Origin: an uncultured Clostridia bacterium
GTDB taxonomy: Bacteria > Bacillota > Clostridia > Christensenellales > Borkfalkiaceae
Direction of reading: 5' to 3'
Length of the DNA stretch: 64,000 nucleotides
Assembly (NCBI GenBank): GCA_944337235.1
Contig: CALVLK010000004.1
Span: 1 to 64,000, forward strand
The notes beneath the pieces are model-generated. The model searched no databases. It saw only the letters and a program-made list of their open reading frames with translations, and was not told the DNA's origin. Below are positions 53,459-61,406 of the stretch, in pieces; within the stretch, counting starts at the first letter, position 1; the number at the start of each line of letters is the position of its first letter. A program made the translations under genes and the position numbers.

Positions 53459-54508
53459 TTACCACAGACTGCGGTGCAGCGTCTTGGTCGTAATGGCGTT
53501 GCCCACGAGCATGAGCAGAAGCGAGATCAGGCCGTTGAATACACCCAGCGCCGTCGCAAACGGGATGTTTGTTCTGTTCACGATCGAGATGGTATAGATA
53601 TAGGTATCGAGCGTGATCTGCGTCTCTTCCAGCTCCTCGCTGACCTGCATCATCGTGTAGATCTGCTCGAAGCCGGCAGCCATGAAGCCGCTGATGTTGA
53701 GCACGAGCATGAGCGCGATCGTGGGCATGATCGCAGGGATGGTGAGGTACCATGTCTTCTGCAATCTGTTTGCGCCCTCGAGCGTTGCCGACTCGTAAAA
53801 GCTCTTGTCAATCGCCATGATCGCGGCATAGAACATGATGCTGCCCCAGCCCGTTCCCTTCCACGCCGCAAGCAGAATGACGAAGAACTTGAACAGGTGA
53901 TCCTTGCTCATCGTGAAATAATTGGGCTCGATGAAGTTGAGCATAACGAGCAGCTCGTTGAGCACGCCGCCCTGCGAGTCGAGAAGGCCCGACCAGGTAC
54001 CAATGACGATCGCCCACGACAGGAAGTTCGGGATACAGATGATGATAAGGATGATCTTGCTGAGCGTCTGGCTCTTCAGCTCTGACAGCTGCACCGCAAC
54101 GATAATGGAGAGCGGGAAGCAGATGAGCAGCTTGAAGATGTTGATGATAAATGTGTTCAGGACCCCCTTCAGGAAGGAGATATCGACAAAGATGTCGAGA
54201 TAGTTCTGAAAGGTCCATTCCCCTGTAAACAGGTTTTCGAGCACCCCGCCGCGCAGCAGGTTGAAGTCTCCGCCCTTGAACGAGAAGAGTACGCCGAGCA
54301 TGGGGATGTACGAGAAGATGAGCGTAAAAAGGGCCGCAGGAATGATGAACCAGAGTACGCGCCGGTATTTTTTTACCCGTTTGAACTGCGTCTGCCAGTA
54401 TCCATAGTCCTCCGGCCTCTTTACAGCGGTGGCTGCGGCGGGCGCCGTTTGCACGGGTTCCGCCGCATCTGCTGCAATGTCAGTTGATCGATATGTATGA
54501 TCCTGCAT
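53459..54508 (-). CDS. ABC sugar transporter permease, LplB-type
   Basis: 349 residues. A 45-residue Ala/Thr-rich cytosolic N-terminus precedes six membrane segments. The EAA loop is YESATLEGANRLQKTWYLTIP, and the start of the core, KYRRVLWFIIPAALFTLIFSYIPM, is typical of LplB/YteP permeases. Pairs with the LplC-type protein. CGGAGG is placed well before the ATG. Confidence 0.93.
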   Translation of the reverse strand: MQDHTYRSTDIAADAAEPVQTAPAAATAVKRPEDYGYWQTQFKRVKKYRRVLWFIIPAALFTLIFSYIPMLGVLFSFKGGDFNLLRGGVLENLFTGEWTFQNYLDIFVDISFLKGVLNTFIINIFKLLICFPLSIIVAVQLSELKSQTLSKIILIIICIPNFLSWAIVIGTWSGLLDSQGGVLNELLVMLNFIEPNYFTMSKDHLFKFFVILLAAWKGTGWGSIMFYAAIMAIDKSFYESATLEGANRLQKTWYLTIPAIMPTIALMLVLNISGFMAAGFEQIYTMMQVSEELEETQITLDTYIYTISIVNRTNIPFATALGVFNGLISLLLMLVGNAITTKTLHRSLW

Positions 54509-54529
54509 ATAAAGCCTCCGATTCGGGGA

Positions 54530-56335
54530 TCATTCCCCCATCAGAATGGGAAGTTTGACATTTGTGTACCATTCCGTCATTTCATTGACGATATCATCCG
54601 ACCAATAATAGAAGGTGACACCGTTTTGTTTGACCGAGGTCTCTCTGAGCGCCTGGCGCGTGATATTGAGCGCATCCACAGGATCGCCCGTCGTATCGAT
54701 CGCGGTAGCGACGCCGCGCAACGCCCTCGTGCGCGAAAGGATGTTGACGACCGACCAGTTCTTCAGCGGCGGCGACATCGTCATAGGATTCTCTATGATC
54801 GTCTCATCCATGGGCACGGTGACCTGCCATGCGCCGAAGCCCGTCTCCCTCAGGTGGAAGAACACATCCGCCTCGATCCAGTTCGTGCCGTTGCAATATT
54901 GCGAGTTGTCGACGATATGTTCGATGTAGCGGTCGGTGAGCTGTACCCAGAATCCGCCGCCCGAGATCGTCTCGCCCTCCAATTGATACGAATACGGCCT
55001 GAGATAGACGATCTTTTCGTTATAGTCCTCGTAGGGGAGCATGCAGAAGGGATCGTCGGGATCATATTCGGGCGCACCCTCGGGCGCCTCCACACGGTTC
55101 CAATGTACGCCCTCCGTGCCGCCGTAGTATGCTGCAAAGTTTTCGAGCTTCTTGGCAAGGAAGTCGATGATATAAACAGCGTTCTCTGCCATGTACCAGG
55201 GGATGACGGTGTAGTACGAAACGCCGTTGTTGCCGCCGTGCAGGCGCGCCTTCTCCTGCTCGATCGAACCGCTCGTGCCGTCGCCGCGGACGCGCGTCGC
55301 CCAGGCGATAAGTTCGTCGTGCGCGTTGTCGAACGTGTTCTCTACTCCTGCCTCCTCGGCAAGCTGACCCTGCGCGACAATGGCATTGACAAGGGGAGTC
55401 ACCCACCAATAGGTGAGGTAAATGCACGAGCTCATTCCCGTTGCAAACTTCGAGCAGATGTCGTTCGCCGAGCTGTTCTGCCAGGAGTCGGAGAGGATGC
55501 CCGACTCCTTGAAGGAATGCAGGTAGTTGACATAGTTGTTCACGTTCTCGCTGTAGATGTACAGCTGGATCTGACCGTTGTCGTCGACATAGAACTCAAG
55601 CGGCACTTCGAAGGCGGACATGATGGGCGTGATGCGCACATCGTTCGAGCCGCCAAGCCCGAAGGCGTGATAGTTCGTGTCGTTCGCGCCGAAATGCTCC
55701 TGCAGCTTGGTGAGCGCGTCGGTCAATTCCGCGATCGTCGAGGGAACCCTTGCCGAACCGTCATCATTGACGTATCCGATGGTCTTGAGGTGCTCCGTGT
55801 TCCAGATGAGCGCCGAGTCCTCCATGACGCAGTAGCCGAAGTCGGGAATGGCATAGATGCCCGTTTCGCCCTCGTCGTTGGTGTATTTCACGCTGTCCCA
55901 GCCGTTGGGCATAAGATCGATGATCTCGTACAGCCGTCTGCCCGATTCGGTCCTGGTGAGCAGTTCGGTAAGATCGAGGAAGGCGTCCTGTTCGAGATAG
56001 GGTGAGAACTGGGCGATGTCCAGCTTCATGATATGGTATTCCTCGCGCGTGGTGAGAATGCTGTTGATCTCGTTGTCCGCGCCCGAGGCCGTAAGCTCGG
56101 TATAATTGACGCGATACCCCGTCGTATCCTCTATGATATCTGCCGTGTCGTTTCTGCCCTCCGAAAAACCGGTGATACCGGTCGCAGGATACAGTGCATT
56201 GATGTCGATTTTGTTGTTCAGGTCGACGTCCCAGTTAATCTCGACGTCGGATAAGCCGCCGTTACAGCCGGCGAGACCAAAGCATGCCGATGCGAGCATA
56301 CAGCCCGCCATAGCAATGGCAAACTTCTTTTTCAT
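54530..56335 (-). CDS. Solute-binding lipoprotein of the ABC transporter
   Basis: 601 residues, large for a binding protein but usual for the LplA type that binds long oligosaccharides. Signal peptide with lipobox FGLAGC. The mature part has the two-lobed binding-protein pattern (IAQFSPYLEQDAFLDLTELL, WDSVKYTNDEGETGIYAIPD and others). It hands substrate to the two permeases that follow. CAGGAGG lies 9 bases before the ATG. Confidence 0.9.
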   Translation of the reverse strand: MKKKFAIAMAGCMLASACFGLAGCNGGLSDVEINWDVDLNNKIDINALYPATGITGFSEGRNDTADIIEDTTGYRVNYTELTASGADNEINSILTTREEYHIMKLDIAQFSPYLEQDAFLDLTELLTRTESGRRLYEIIDLMPNGWDSVKYTNDEGETGIYAIPDFGYCVMEDSALIWNTEHLKTIGYVNDDGSARVPSTIAELTDALTKLQEHFGANDTNYHAFGLGGSNDVRITPIMSAFEVPLEFYVDDNGQIQLYIYSENVNNYVNYLHSFKESGILSDSWQNSSANDICSKFATGMSSCIYLTYWWVTPLVNAIVAQGQLAEEAGVENTFDNAHDELIAWATRVRGDGTSGSIEQEKARLHGGNNGVSYYTVIPWYMAENAVYIIDFLAKKLENFAAYYGGTEGVHWNRVEAPEGAPEYDPDDPFCMLPYEDYNEKIVYLRPYSYQLEGETISGGGFWVQLTDRYIEHIVDNSQYCNGTNWIEADVFFHLRETGFGAWQVTVPMDETIIENPMTMSPPLKNWSVVNILSRTRALRGVATAIDTTGDPVDALNITRQALRETSVKQNGVTFYYWSDDIVNEMTEWYTNVKLPILMGE

Positions 56336-56386
56336 TGTTCCTGACCTCCTGACAGTAGATTTTTATGATTTTTGAAAGATGTCTCC

Positions 56387-56422
56387 AACAGGCGGAAACA
56401 AGCATTGTCATTTCCGCCTGTT
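56387..56422 (-). repeat. Hairpin between the repeat lipoprotein and binding-protein genes
   Basis: A perfect 12-bp stem AACAGGCGGAAA / TTTCCGCCTGTT (56387-56398 with 56411-56422), 12-base loop. No T run follows on the minus strand. Likely an mRNA-stability or processing element, or a weak terminator that lowers downstream expression. Confidence 0.65.
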
Positions 56423-56463
56423 CGAGACTTAGGGGGGATTTGGAACTTACATTCCGGTGTGGG

Positions 56464-59400
56464 TTAGGTTGTAGTTGCGGGCAGGCTGATCGCAGCCGTT
56501 ACGCCCAGTCCGCTCGAAGTGAGGGTTGCGCCGCATTCCGTTACGACAAGGTTGGTCACTGTCTGGATATATTCGATCAGGTTGACAGTACTATCCAGCC
56601 CAAAGAAGAGCTTGTAAGTCTTGCTGCGCCAACCGAAATCAGTTCCGGCGGGGGTGCTGGCGCTTGTGAACTGCCAGTGCAGTCCGCCTTCTGCGAAGCG
56701 TTCCATACCGACCATATAGTTGTTCACAACATCGACGACTTCCTGCGTCACCGTGGTGATCTCACCACTCCGGATTTTTGCCGAAAGTGAAAGCACATGA
56801 TACAGATACTCAAAGTCCTGCATGAAAGCAATGGAGTTATCCGAAGCGGTAACGCTTGCATAGGTCGTGGTGAGCAGCGTAGGAAGCCCGGTGATACCCG
56901 CCTCTTCCAGCTTCTCGTTGAAGAACAGGATGCGGAAACTGGGCATCCAGCTCTCATCTGCATTGAGGTCAGTTCTGGTCTTAGAAAGCTGATCGTTTTC
57001 GCCCTCGCCCCAGCTTGTGCCGTATGCAAGCCTCAGCGAATAATAGAGCATCTGCTGAATGACTTCGCCGCCCGTGTAGGTCACATTGGCAGCAGCGCTG
57101 GTAGCAGCCGCGTTGACGGGTGCAGACACGCTGAGCGAGGTAAATGCCGCATTCTGAAGCAGCGCGTTCATCTCCTGCGCGAGGAGCTGCCAGCCCTCGA
57201 AGTTCGATGTTCCCACGAATTCTCTCAGCGCCGCCTGATCGTCAGACGTGAGCGCGTTGTACGCGGGCAGAACCACATTGGTGAAGTGATCGATCTCGTT
57301 CTTGAGGTAACCCTTGATCTGCGCGGGATCGGTTTCGGTTGCAAGCGATTCCCAACCGATGTAAGAGTTGTAATCGTTGACGGCACCCATCTTCAGGAAC
57401 TCGTCTGCAACGGCCTGTGCGTTCTCGCTGAGCACGATCGCAGTGATCTCTTCCACGGTGACGCCCCAGCCGTTCTCGTTAATGGTGTAGCCAGCGTCTG
57501 CAAGCAGATTTGCGACCACTTCGAAGTACTGATAGGTCTTGTAAGCACCATCTGCATCCGTCAGCGTGCCGCCGGCGATCATGGCAATGCGCGCCACACG
57601 GCCGGAATAGTAAGATTCAAACTTGTTGCCGCTGTTCCAGTTCCAGGCGATCAGACCGCTGATCGTATAATCACTGACCCAGACCTCGTTGAGGAATGCA
57701 AACTCCTCCTCCGTGAGCATTGTGAGCGAAGTGATGTTCTCCGTCACGATGCGCTGTGCAAGCTGAATGGTGTTGACGAGAGGATAATACACACCGTTGT
57801 AGAACTCGTCGTACTGAATTGCAACGAGCAGATCTTCGACATAGCCGGGAAGTTCCAACCCAAGCCCTTCGAAATACTCTACGATCGAAATGATGCGCAG
57901 CGAAGGATAGGTCGAGCTGTCGAGATTCATATATCCCTGATAATCGGGATAGGTATTAGGATCGTCGTTCTCACCAAGCGCAGCGTCGAACGGGGTCTTA
58001 TCTTTGATTCTGTTCGCCCAGTAGATGAGCTCGGTAAGCGCATAGGTGCTGTTCTGCGAAACCAGCGTGGTGGACATGGGCGTCTCGTAGATCGAGATCG
58101 TGCCATTGACAAATGCGTCCTCTGCCATGAGCGCCGTGAATTCGTTGTACATCTCCATCCATGCATTGTAATTGGTGCGATCTGCATTCAGCGCAACATA
58201 TGCCTTCTCAGGTCCGGTGAGTGCATTGTACTGGTCGGAGACCGATTTGACATAGAGCATATAGCTGTACAGATAGCCCGTGATGTCCGTGGCGCCCTCG
58301 GGAGCCTCCCAACCTGCATACACGAACGCTGCAGGATCGGTGATGGCTGCAACAAGCTCCGTTACCGCCTTCGCAGCATCGGAATCTTCTGCCTGGGCAG
58401 AGATGCTCTCTTCCTCGACGCCCCAACCATTCGCCTTGACGGTGTAGCCGTTGTCGGTAAGCAGGTTTGCAACGACATCAAAGTAGTCGCGTACACGATA
58501 AGCCGTGGTGACAGTCGTGCCATCTTCGTTCGTCGTCTCTCTCGTCAGCGTGCCGCCTGCCATCAGGGCAATACGCGCTACACGGCCGGAGTAGAAAGTC
58601 TCAAACTTGTTGCCGCTGTTCCAGTTCCAGGCGATTTGGCCGCTGAGCTCATAGTCTGCGCCCCATACATCGTTGAGGAACGCCATCTGCTCTTCGGTCA
58701 GTTCCGCAAGCGTCGTAACATTATTGGTAACAATGTACTGTGCCAGCTGAACGGTGTGGAAGAGGGGATAATAAGCGCCCGTGTAGAAATCGTCATAGCC
58801 GATCGCCGTGAGCATTTCCTGTACAAGCTGAGGAAGCTCGACGCCCATCTCTTCGAACTGCGTTACAAACGTAACGATGTACAGCGACGGGAAGGTGGAA
58901 TTGTCGAAGCACATCAGCGTGTTGCCGCCGTTGTTGGGGTCGTCGTTCTCGCCCGCCTCGGCATCGAACGGCGTGCCGTTCTTGAGACGGAATCCCCAGT
59001 AAAGCAGACGATCAAGCGCTTCCTGCGCCGTAAACTCTGTAATTTCGGTGGAGCTCATTACTTCGGCATATGCCTCGAACACGCCGTTCGTCCAGGTGTC
59101 GGTCGCCATGAGAGCTTCCATATCGGTAGAGAGCTGTGCCCATGCATCCCATGCCTGACGGGATACGCGGTAGAAGAACGCACTCTGATCCTCCGAAGAG
59201 AAGGCTGCATACGCCGCCGCCATTTCGCGATAGGCAAGCAATTCGGTATACAGGTAGCCCTGCGTGCTTTCAGCATCCTCCGGAGCCTCCCATCCGTTAT
59301 AGGTATAGTTGACAATGTTGCCAAGGGCATTGAAGCGCTCTGCAACTGCAGCTGCCTCTTCGCTGAGGTCCGCAGCCTGCGAAAGCAGATCTCTTGCCGT

Positions 59401-60996
59401 AAGGTAAGGCGTGAAGTCGAGCACGTTGTAGATACGCTGGTGCAGCATGCTGCCCGTACCCTGATCGTCCTGCCCGTAGAGAAGTCCTACGGTTTCGATC
59501 GCCTCTTCATACTCGAATACATTCTCTACCGTGACGGCGCTGAGTACGTCGATCGCGTACTGATAAGGCCCTGCCGTACTGCCGTACATCTCGTCTGCAG
59601 CGGGAGAATTATCGTAAGAGAAGCTATACACATCCGTGCCGTTCTGCGCGGTATAGGTCACGCAGGCAGCGGTGTTGAGAATGGTATAGTCGTAAGCGTT
59701 TTCTTCCTTCTCGCCCTCCGATGCCATGAGGATGTCGTAGTCGCCGGGCTCCATGTTGATGGTGTAGCCGTACTGGACCTCGGTCATCTCGTCGGCAGAG
59801 GGAACGTGCGCCGTCGCCTTGGTGACGGTGAGATTTTCAAACTTTGCGCCGTTGAAGTAGTCGGTGCATTCAACGGTGACGCCGGAAACGACTTCGTTCT
59901 TGATGTCGAGCCCTGCAACGAAGATATATCCGTTCTCGGGGCCGAGCGGTCTGCTGAACAGATCGTTGGTAAGCGCGTCGTCGATCTCACGCCTGTAGGT
60001 CGTGCCGTCGCTGAAGTTGATGTTCAGGATGTTCAGCTGATACGTCCCCATATCATCCTCGTTGAGGGTGGTGCGGATATCCATCGTCAGCGAATCGCAG
60101 TCTGGCGTCCAATAGCCGCCCTCTTCGTTCCAAGTCGAGGTCATCAGCACTTCGCCGATGTTATACTGCGCGTCGGAGAAGCTGTCGTCGCGCGAGGTCG
60201 CTTCGAAGGCGTACCAGTCGCCCGTTCTCGTGTCGCAGGCGATACCGGTCACGACGACGTAATAGTCCTGCCAGGAATAGAAGCCCAGGAAGGCATAGAC
60301 GGAATCAGCGCCGTCGTAGGGGGGCGTGATGCGGACCTGCGAAAGGTCGATCTCGTAGTTGAGCCCCGTAACGCCCTGCAGGCGGCTCGTCATCTGCAGA
60401 ACCGCAGCGTCCATCGTGCTCGAAAGCTCCCAGGACTGCGCCGTCTGGGTAGCGACGTCGATCTCTTCGCCGTATGCGTCGAGCAGATCATAGCCGTTCC
60501 AGCTCTGCCGTGCGATGGTACCATAACGGGAGACCTCATATGTAATGAGATCGGAGTTCTGCAACAGCGCAATGCTGCCTGCAGCGTCCCAGCAGTCCAT
60601 GCCGTCGAGCATGGTGCCGTTCTCATAGTACCAGAACATGTCATCGTTCCCCGTACCGGTGCCTTCATAGCCCTGACGGTTGCGGAACATGACCCTCGTT
60701 TCGCCGATCTTGGTGACATAGCTGCCGAACGTCTCGCCGTTATCGGCATCCTCCGCGACGGCGGCATTGATCGCGTCGGCAAGCGTTTTGAAATTGCCGA
60801 GGCTTTCGCCCGTGCTCGAATACGCCGTATAGGCATCTTGCCGCGTGTCTGCACGACCCGTAAACTCAGTGTCCGGATCCGGATCCGGACCGGGACCGGG
60901 ACCGGGTGTCGGGTCGGTGCATGCGCTCAAGCCAATACTCGACAGCATTGCCATTGCCGCAAGCATCGACAGGATTGCTAACCTTTTCTTCTTCAT
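56464..60996 (-). CDS. Large surface lipoprotein with three ~320-residue repeats
   Basis: 1510 residues. Signal peptide with lipobox LSAC, a Pro/Asp/Gly spacer (TPGPGPGPDPDPD), then a beta-rich N-terminal domain (about 40-540). Three homologous mostly helical repeats of about 320 residues follow, beginning near 545, 869 and 1191. Shared landmarks are GWEAPE, a YLY...Y stretch, TPFDA.GENDDPN, PSLRI, IAWNWNSGNKFE..YSGRVARIA, AGGTLT and NGWGV; the third copy is diverged. I recognise no known family. As the first gene before a binding protein and permeases, a surface glycan-binding role is likely. ATG at 60996 with GGAGGAG upstream. Confidence 0.8.
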   Translation of the reverse strand: MKKKRLAILSMLAAMAMLSSIGLSACTDPTPGPGPGPDPDPDTEFTGRADTRQDAYTAYSSTGESLGNFKTLADAINAAVAEDADNGETFGSYVTKIGETRVMFRNRQGYEGTGTGNDDMFWYYENGTMLDGMDCWDAAGSIALLQNSDLITYEVSRYGTIARQSWNGYDLLDAYGEEIDVATQTAQSWELSSTMDAAVLQMTSRLQGVTGLNYEIDLSQVRITPPYDGADSVYAFLGFYSWQDYYVVVTGIACDTRTGDWYAFEATSRDDSFSDAQYNIGEVLMTSTWNEEGGYWTPDCDSLTMDIRTTLNEDDMGTYQLNILNINFSDGTTYRREIDDALTNDLFSRPLGPENGYIFVAGLDIKNEVVSGVTVECTDYFNGAKFENLTVTKATAHVPSADEMTEVQYGYTINMEPGDYDILMASEGEKEENAYDYTILNTAACVTYTAQNGTDVYSFSYDNSPAADEMYGSTAGPYQYAIDVLSAVTVENVFEYEEAIETVGLLYGQDDQGTGSMLHQRIYNVLDFTPYLTARDLLSQAADLSEEAAAVAERFNALGNIVNYTYNGWEAPEDAESTQGYLYTELLAYREMAAAYAAFSSEDQSAFFYRVSRQAWDAWAQLSTDMEALMATDTWTNGVFEAYAEVMSSTEITEFTAQEALDRLLYWGFRLKNGTPFDAEAGENDDPNNGGNTLMCFDNSTFPSLYIVTFVTQFEEMGVELPQLVQEMLTAIGYDDFYTGAYYPLFHTVQLAQYIVTNNVTTLAELTEEQMAFLNDVWGADYELSGQIAWNWNSGNKFETFYSGRVARIALMAGGTLTRETTNEDGTTVTTAYRVRDYFDVVANLLTDNGYTVKANGWGVEEESISAQAEDSDAAKAVTELVAAITDPAAFVYAGWEAPEGATDITGYLYSYMLYVKSVSDQYNALTGPEKAYVALNADRTNYNAWMEMYNEFTALMAEDAFVNGTISIYETPMSTTLVSQNSTYALTELIYWANRIKDKTPFDAALGENDDPNTYPDYQGYMNLDSSTYPSLRIISIVEYFEGLGLELPGYVEDLLVAIQYDEFYNGVYYPLVNTIQLAQRIVTENITSLTMLTEEEFAFLNEVWVSDYTISGLIAWNWNSGNKFESYYSGRVARIAMIAGGTLTDADGAYKTYQYFEVVANLLADAGYTINENGWGVTVEEITAIVLSENAQAVADEFLKMGAVNDYNSYIGWESLATETDPAQIKGYLKNEIDHFTNVVLPAYNALTSDDQAALREFVGTSNFEGWQLLAQEMNALLQNAAFTSLSVSAPVNAAATSAAANVTYTGGEVIQQMLYYSLRLAYGTSWGEGENDQLSKTRTDLNADESWMPSFRILFFNEKLEEAGITGLPTLLTTTYASVTASDNSIAFMQDFEYLYHVLSLSAKIRSGEITTVTQEVVDVVNNYMVGMERFAEGGLHWQFTSASTPAGTDFGWRSKTYKLFFGLDSTVNLIEYIQTVTNLVVTECGATLTSSGLGVTAAISLPATTT
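57590..58645. repeat. Diverged internal DNA repeats of the large lipoprotein gene
   Basis: A stretch of more than 30 bases is identical around 57621 and 58602 (coding AWNWNSGNKFE in repeats 2 and 1), within longer similar segments. It shows that the protein arose by tandem duplication. Confidence 0.75.
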
Positions 60997-61057
60997 AACT
61001 CCTCCTATCATGGTTCCCCTTAATAATTTCTTTGGCCGGAGACCTCTAAGCATTCTT

Positions 61058-61086
61058 ATTGTATCCCACATTCCGTCATTTGTCAA
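61058..61086 (-). promoter_or_regulatory. Promoter of the large lipoprotein / ABC transporter operon
   Basis: -35 TTGACA (61081-61086), 17-bp spacer, -10 TACAAT (61058-61063). Predicted start near 61051, about 55 bases before the ATG. Confidence 0.87.
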
Positions 61087-61361
61087 TAGGTCTGTGAAAA
61101 AAATTTTTATTTTTTTCTGTGAAATTTTCCTTTTACGACATTATTTGAGAAAATTCGTCCTGAATTTGCTTACATGTTTGCAAAAATATTTCATTCCTTA
61201 CCATTTTTGAAAATCTTTTTCGTTTTGTGGCGGCAAAATGCCCCGCCACGCATTATTTTGTCACCTTATTGTATGACCCCTCGTTTTTCCTCGCTTTTGC
61301 ATACAGCGGCGGTCCTGCCCTCATGAGCGCGGCGGCAAAACAGCGCGCCTCTTTCTGGCAC

Positions 61362-61391
61362 AAAAAAAGCCCGCGCCTGCAAAGTGCGAGC
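61362..61391 (-). terminator. Terminator of the GH36 gene
   Basis: GCTCGC / GCGGGC stem (61369-61374 with 61386-61391, one T-G pair) followed by seven T on the minus strand, 16 bases after the GH36 stop. Confidence 0.75.
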
Positions 61392-61406
61392 CGTTAATGT
61401 TATGAT

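Larger units (their letters stand above)
60997..61406. other. 410-base AT-rich intergenic region
   Basis: No gene is visible. It holds the promoter of the large lipoprotein gene (61058-61086), a strongly AT-rich block just upstream (61087-61225) that could act as an UP element or bend DNA, a hairpin GTGGCGG / CCGCCAC (61227-61233 with 61243-61249), and the terminator of the GH36 gene (61362-61391). It is the least GC-rich stretch in the window. Confidence 0.7.

Noticed and set aside
61087..61225. AT-rich block as a replication origin or attachment site
   Set aside because: No DnaA-box cluster, integrase gene or flanking repeats are seen; it fits an upstream promoter element.
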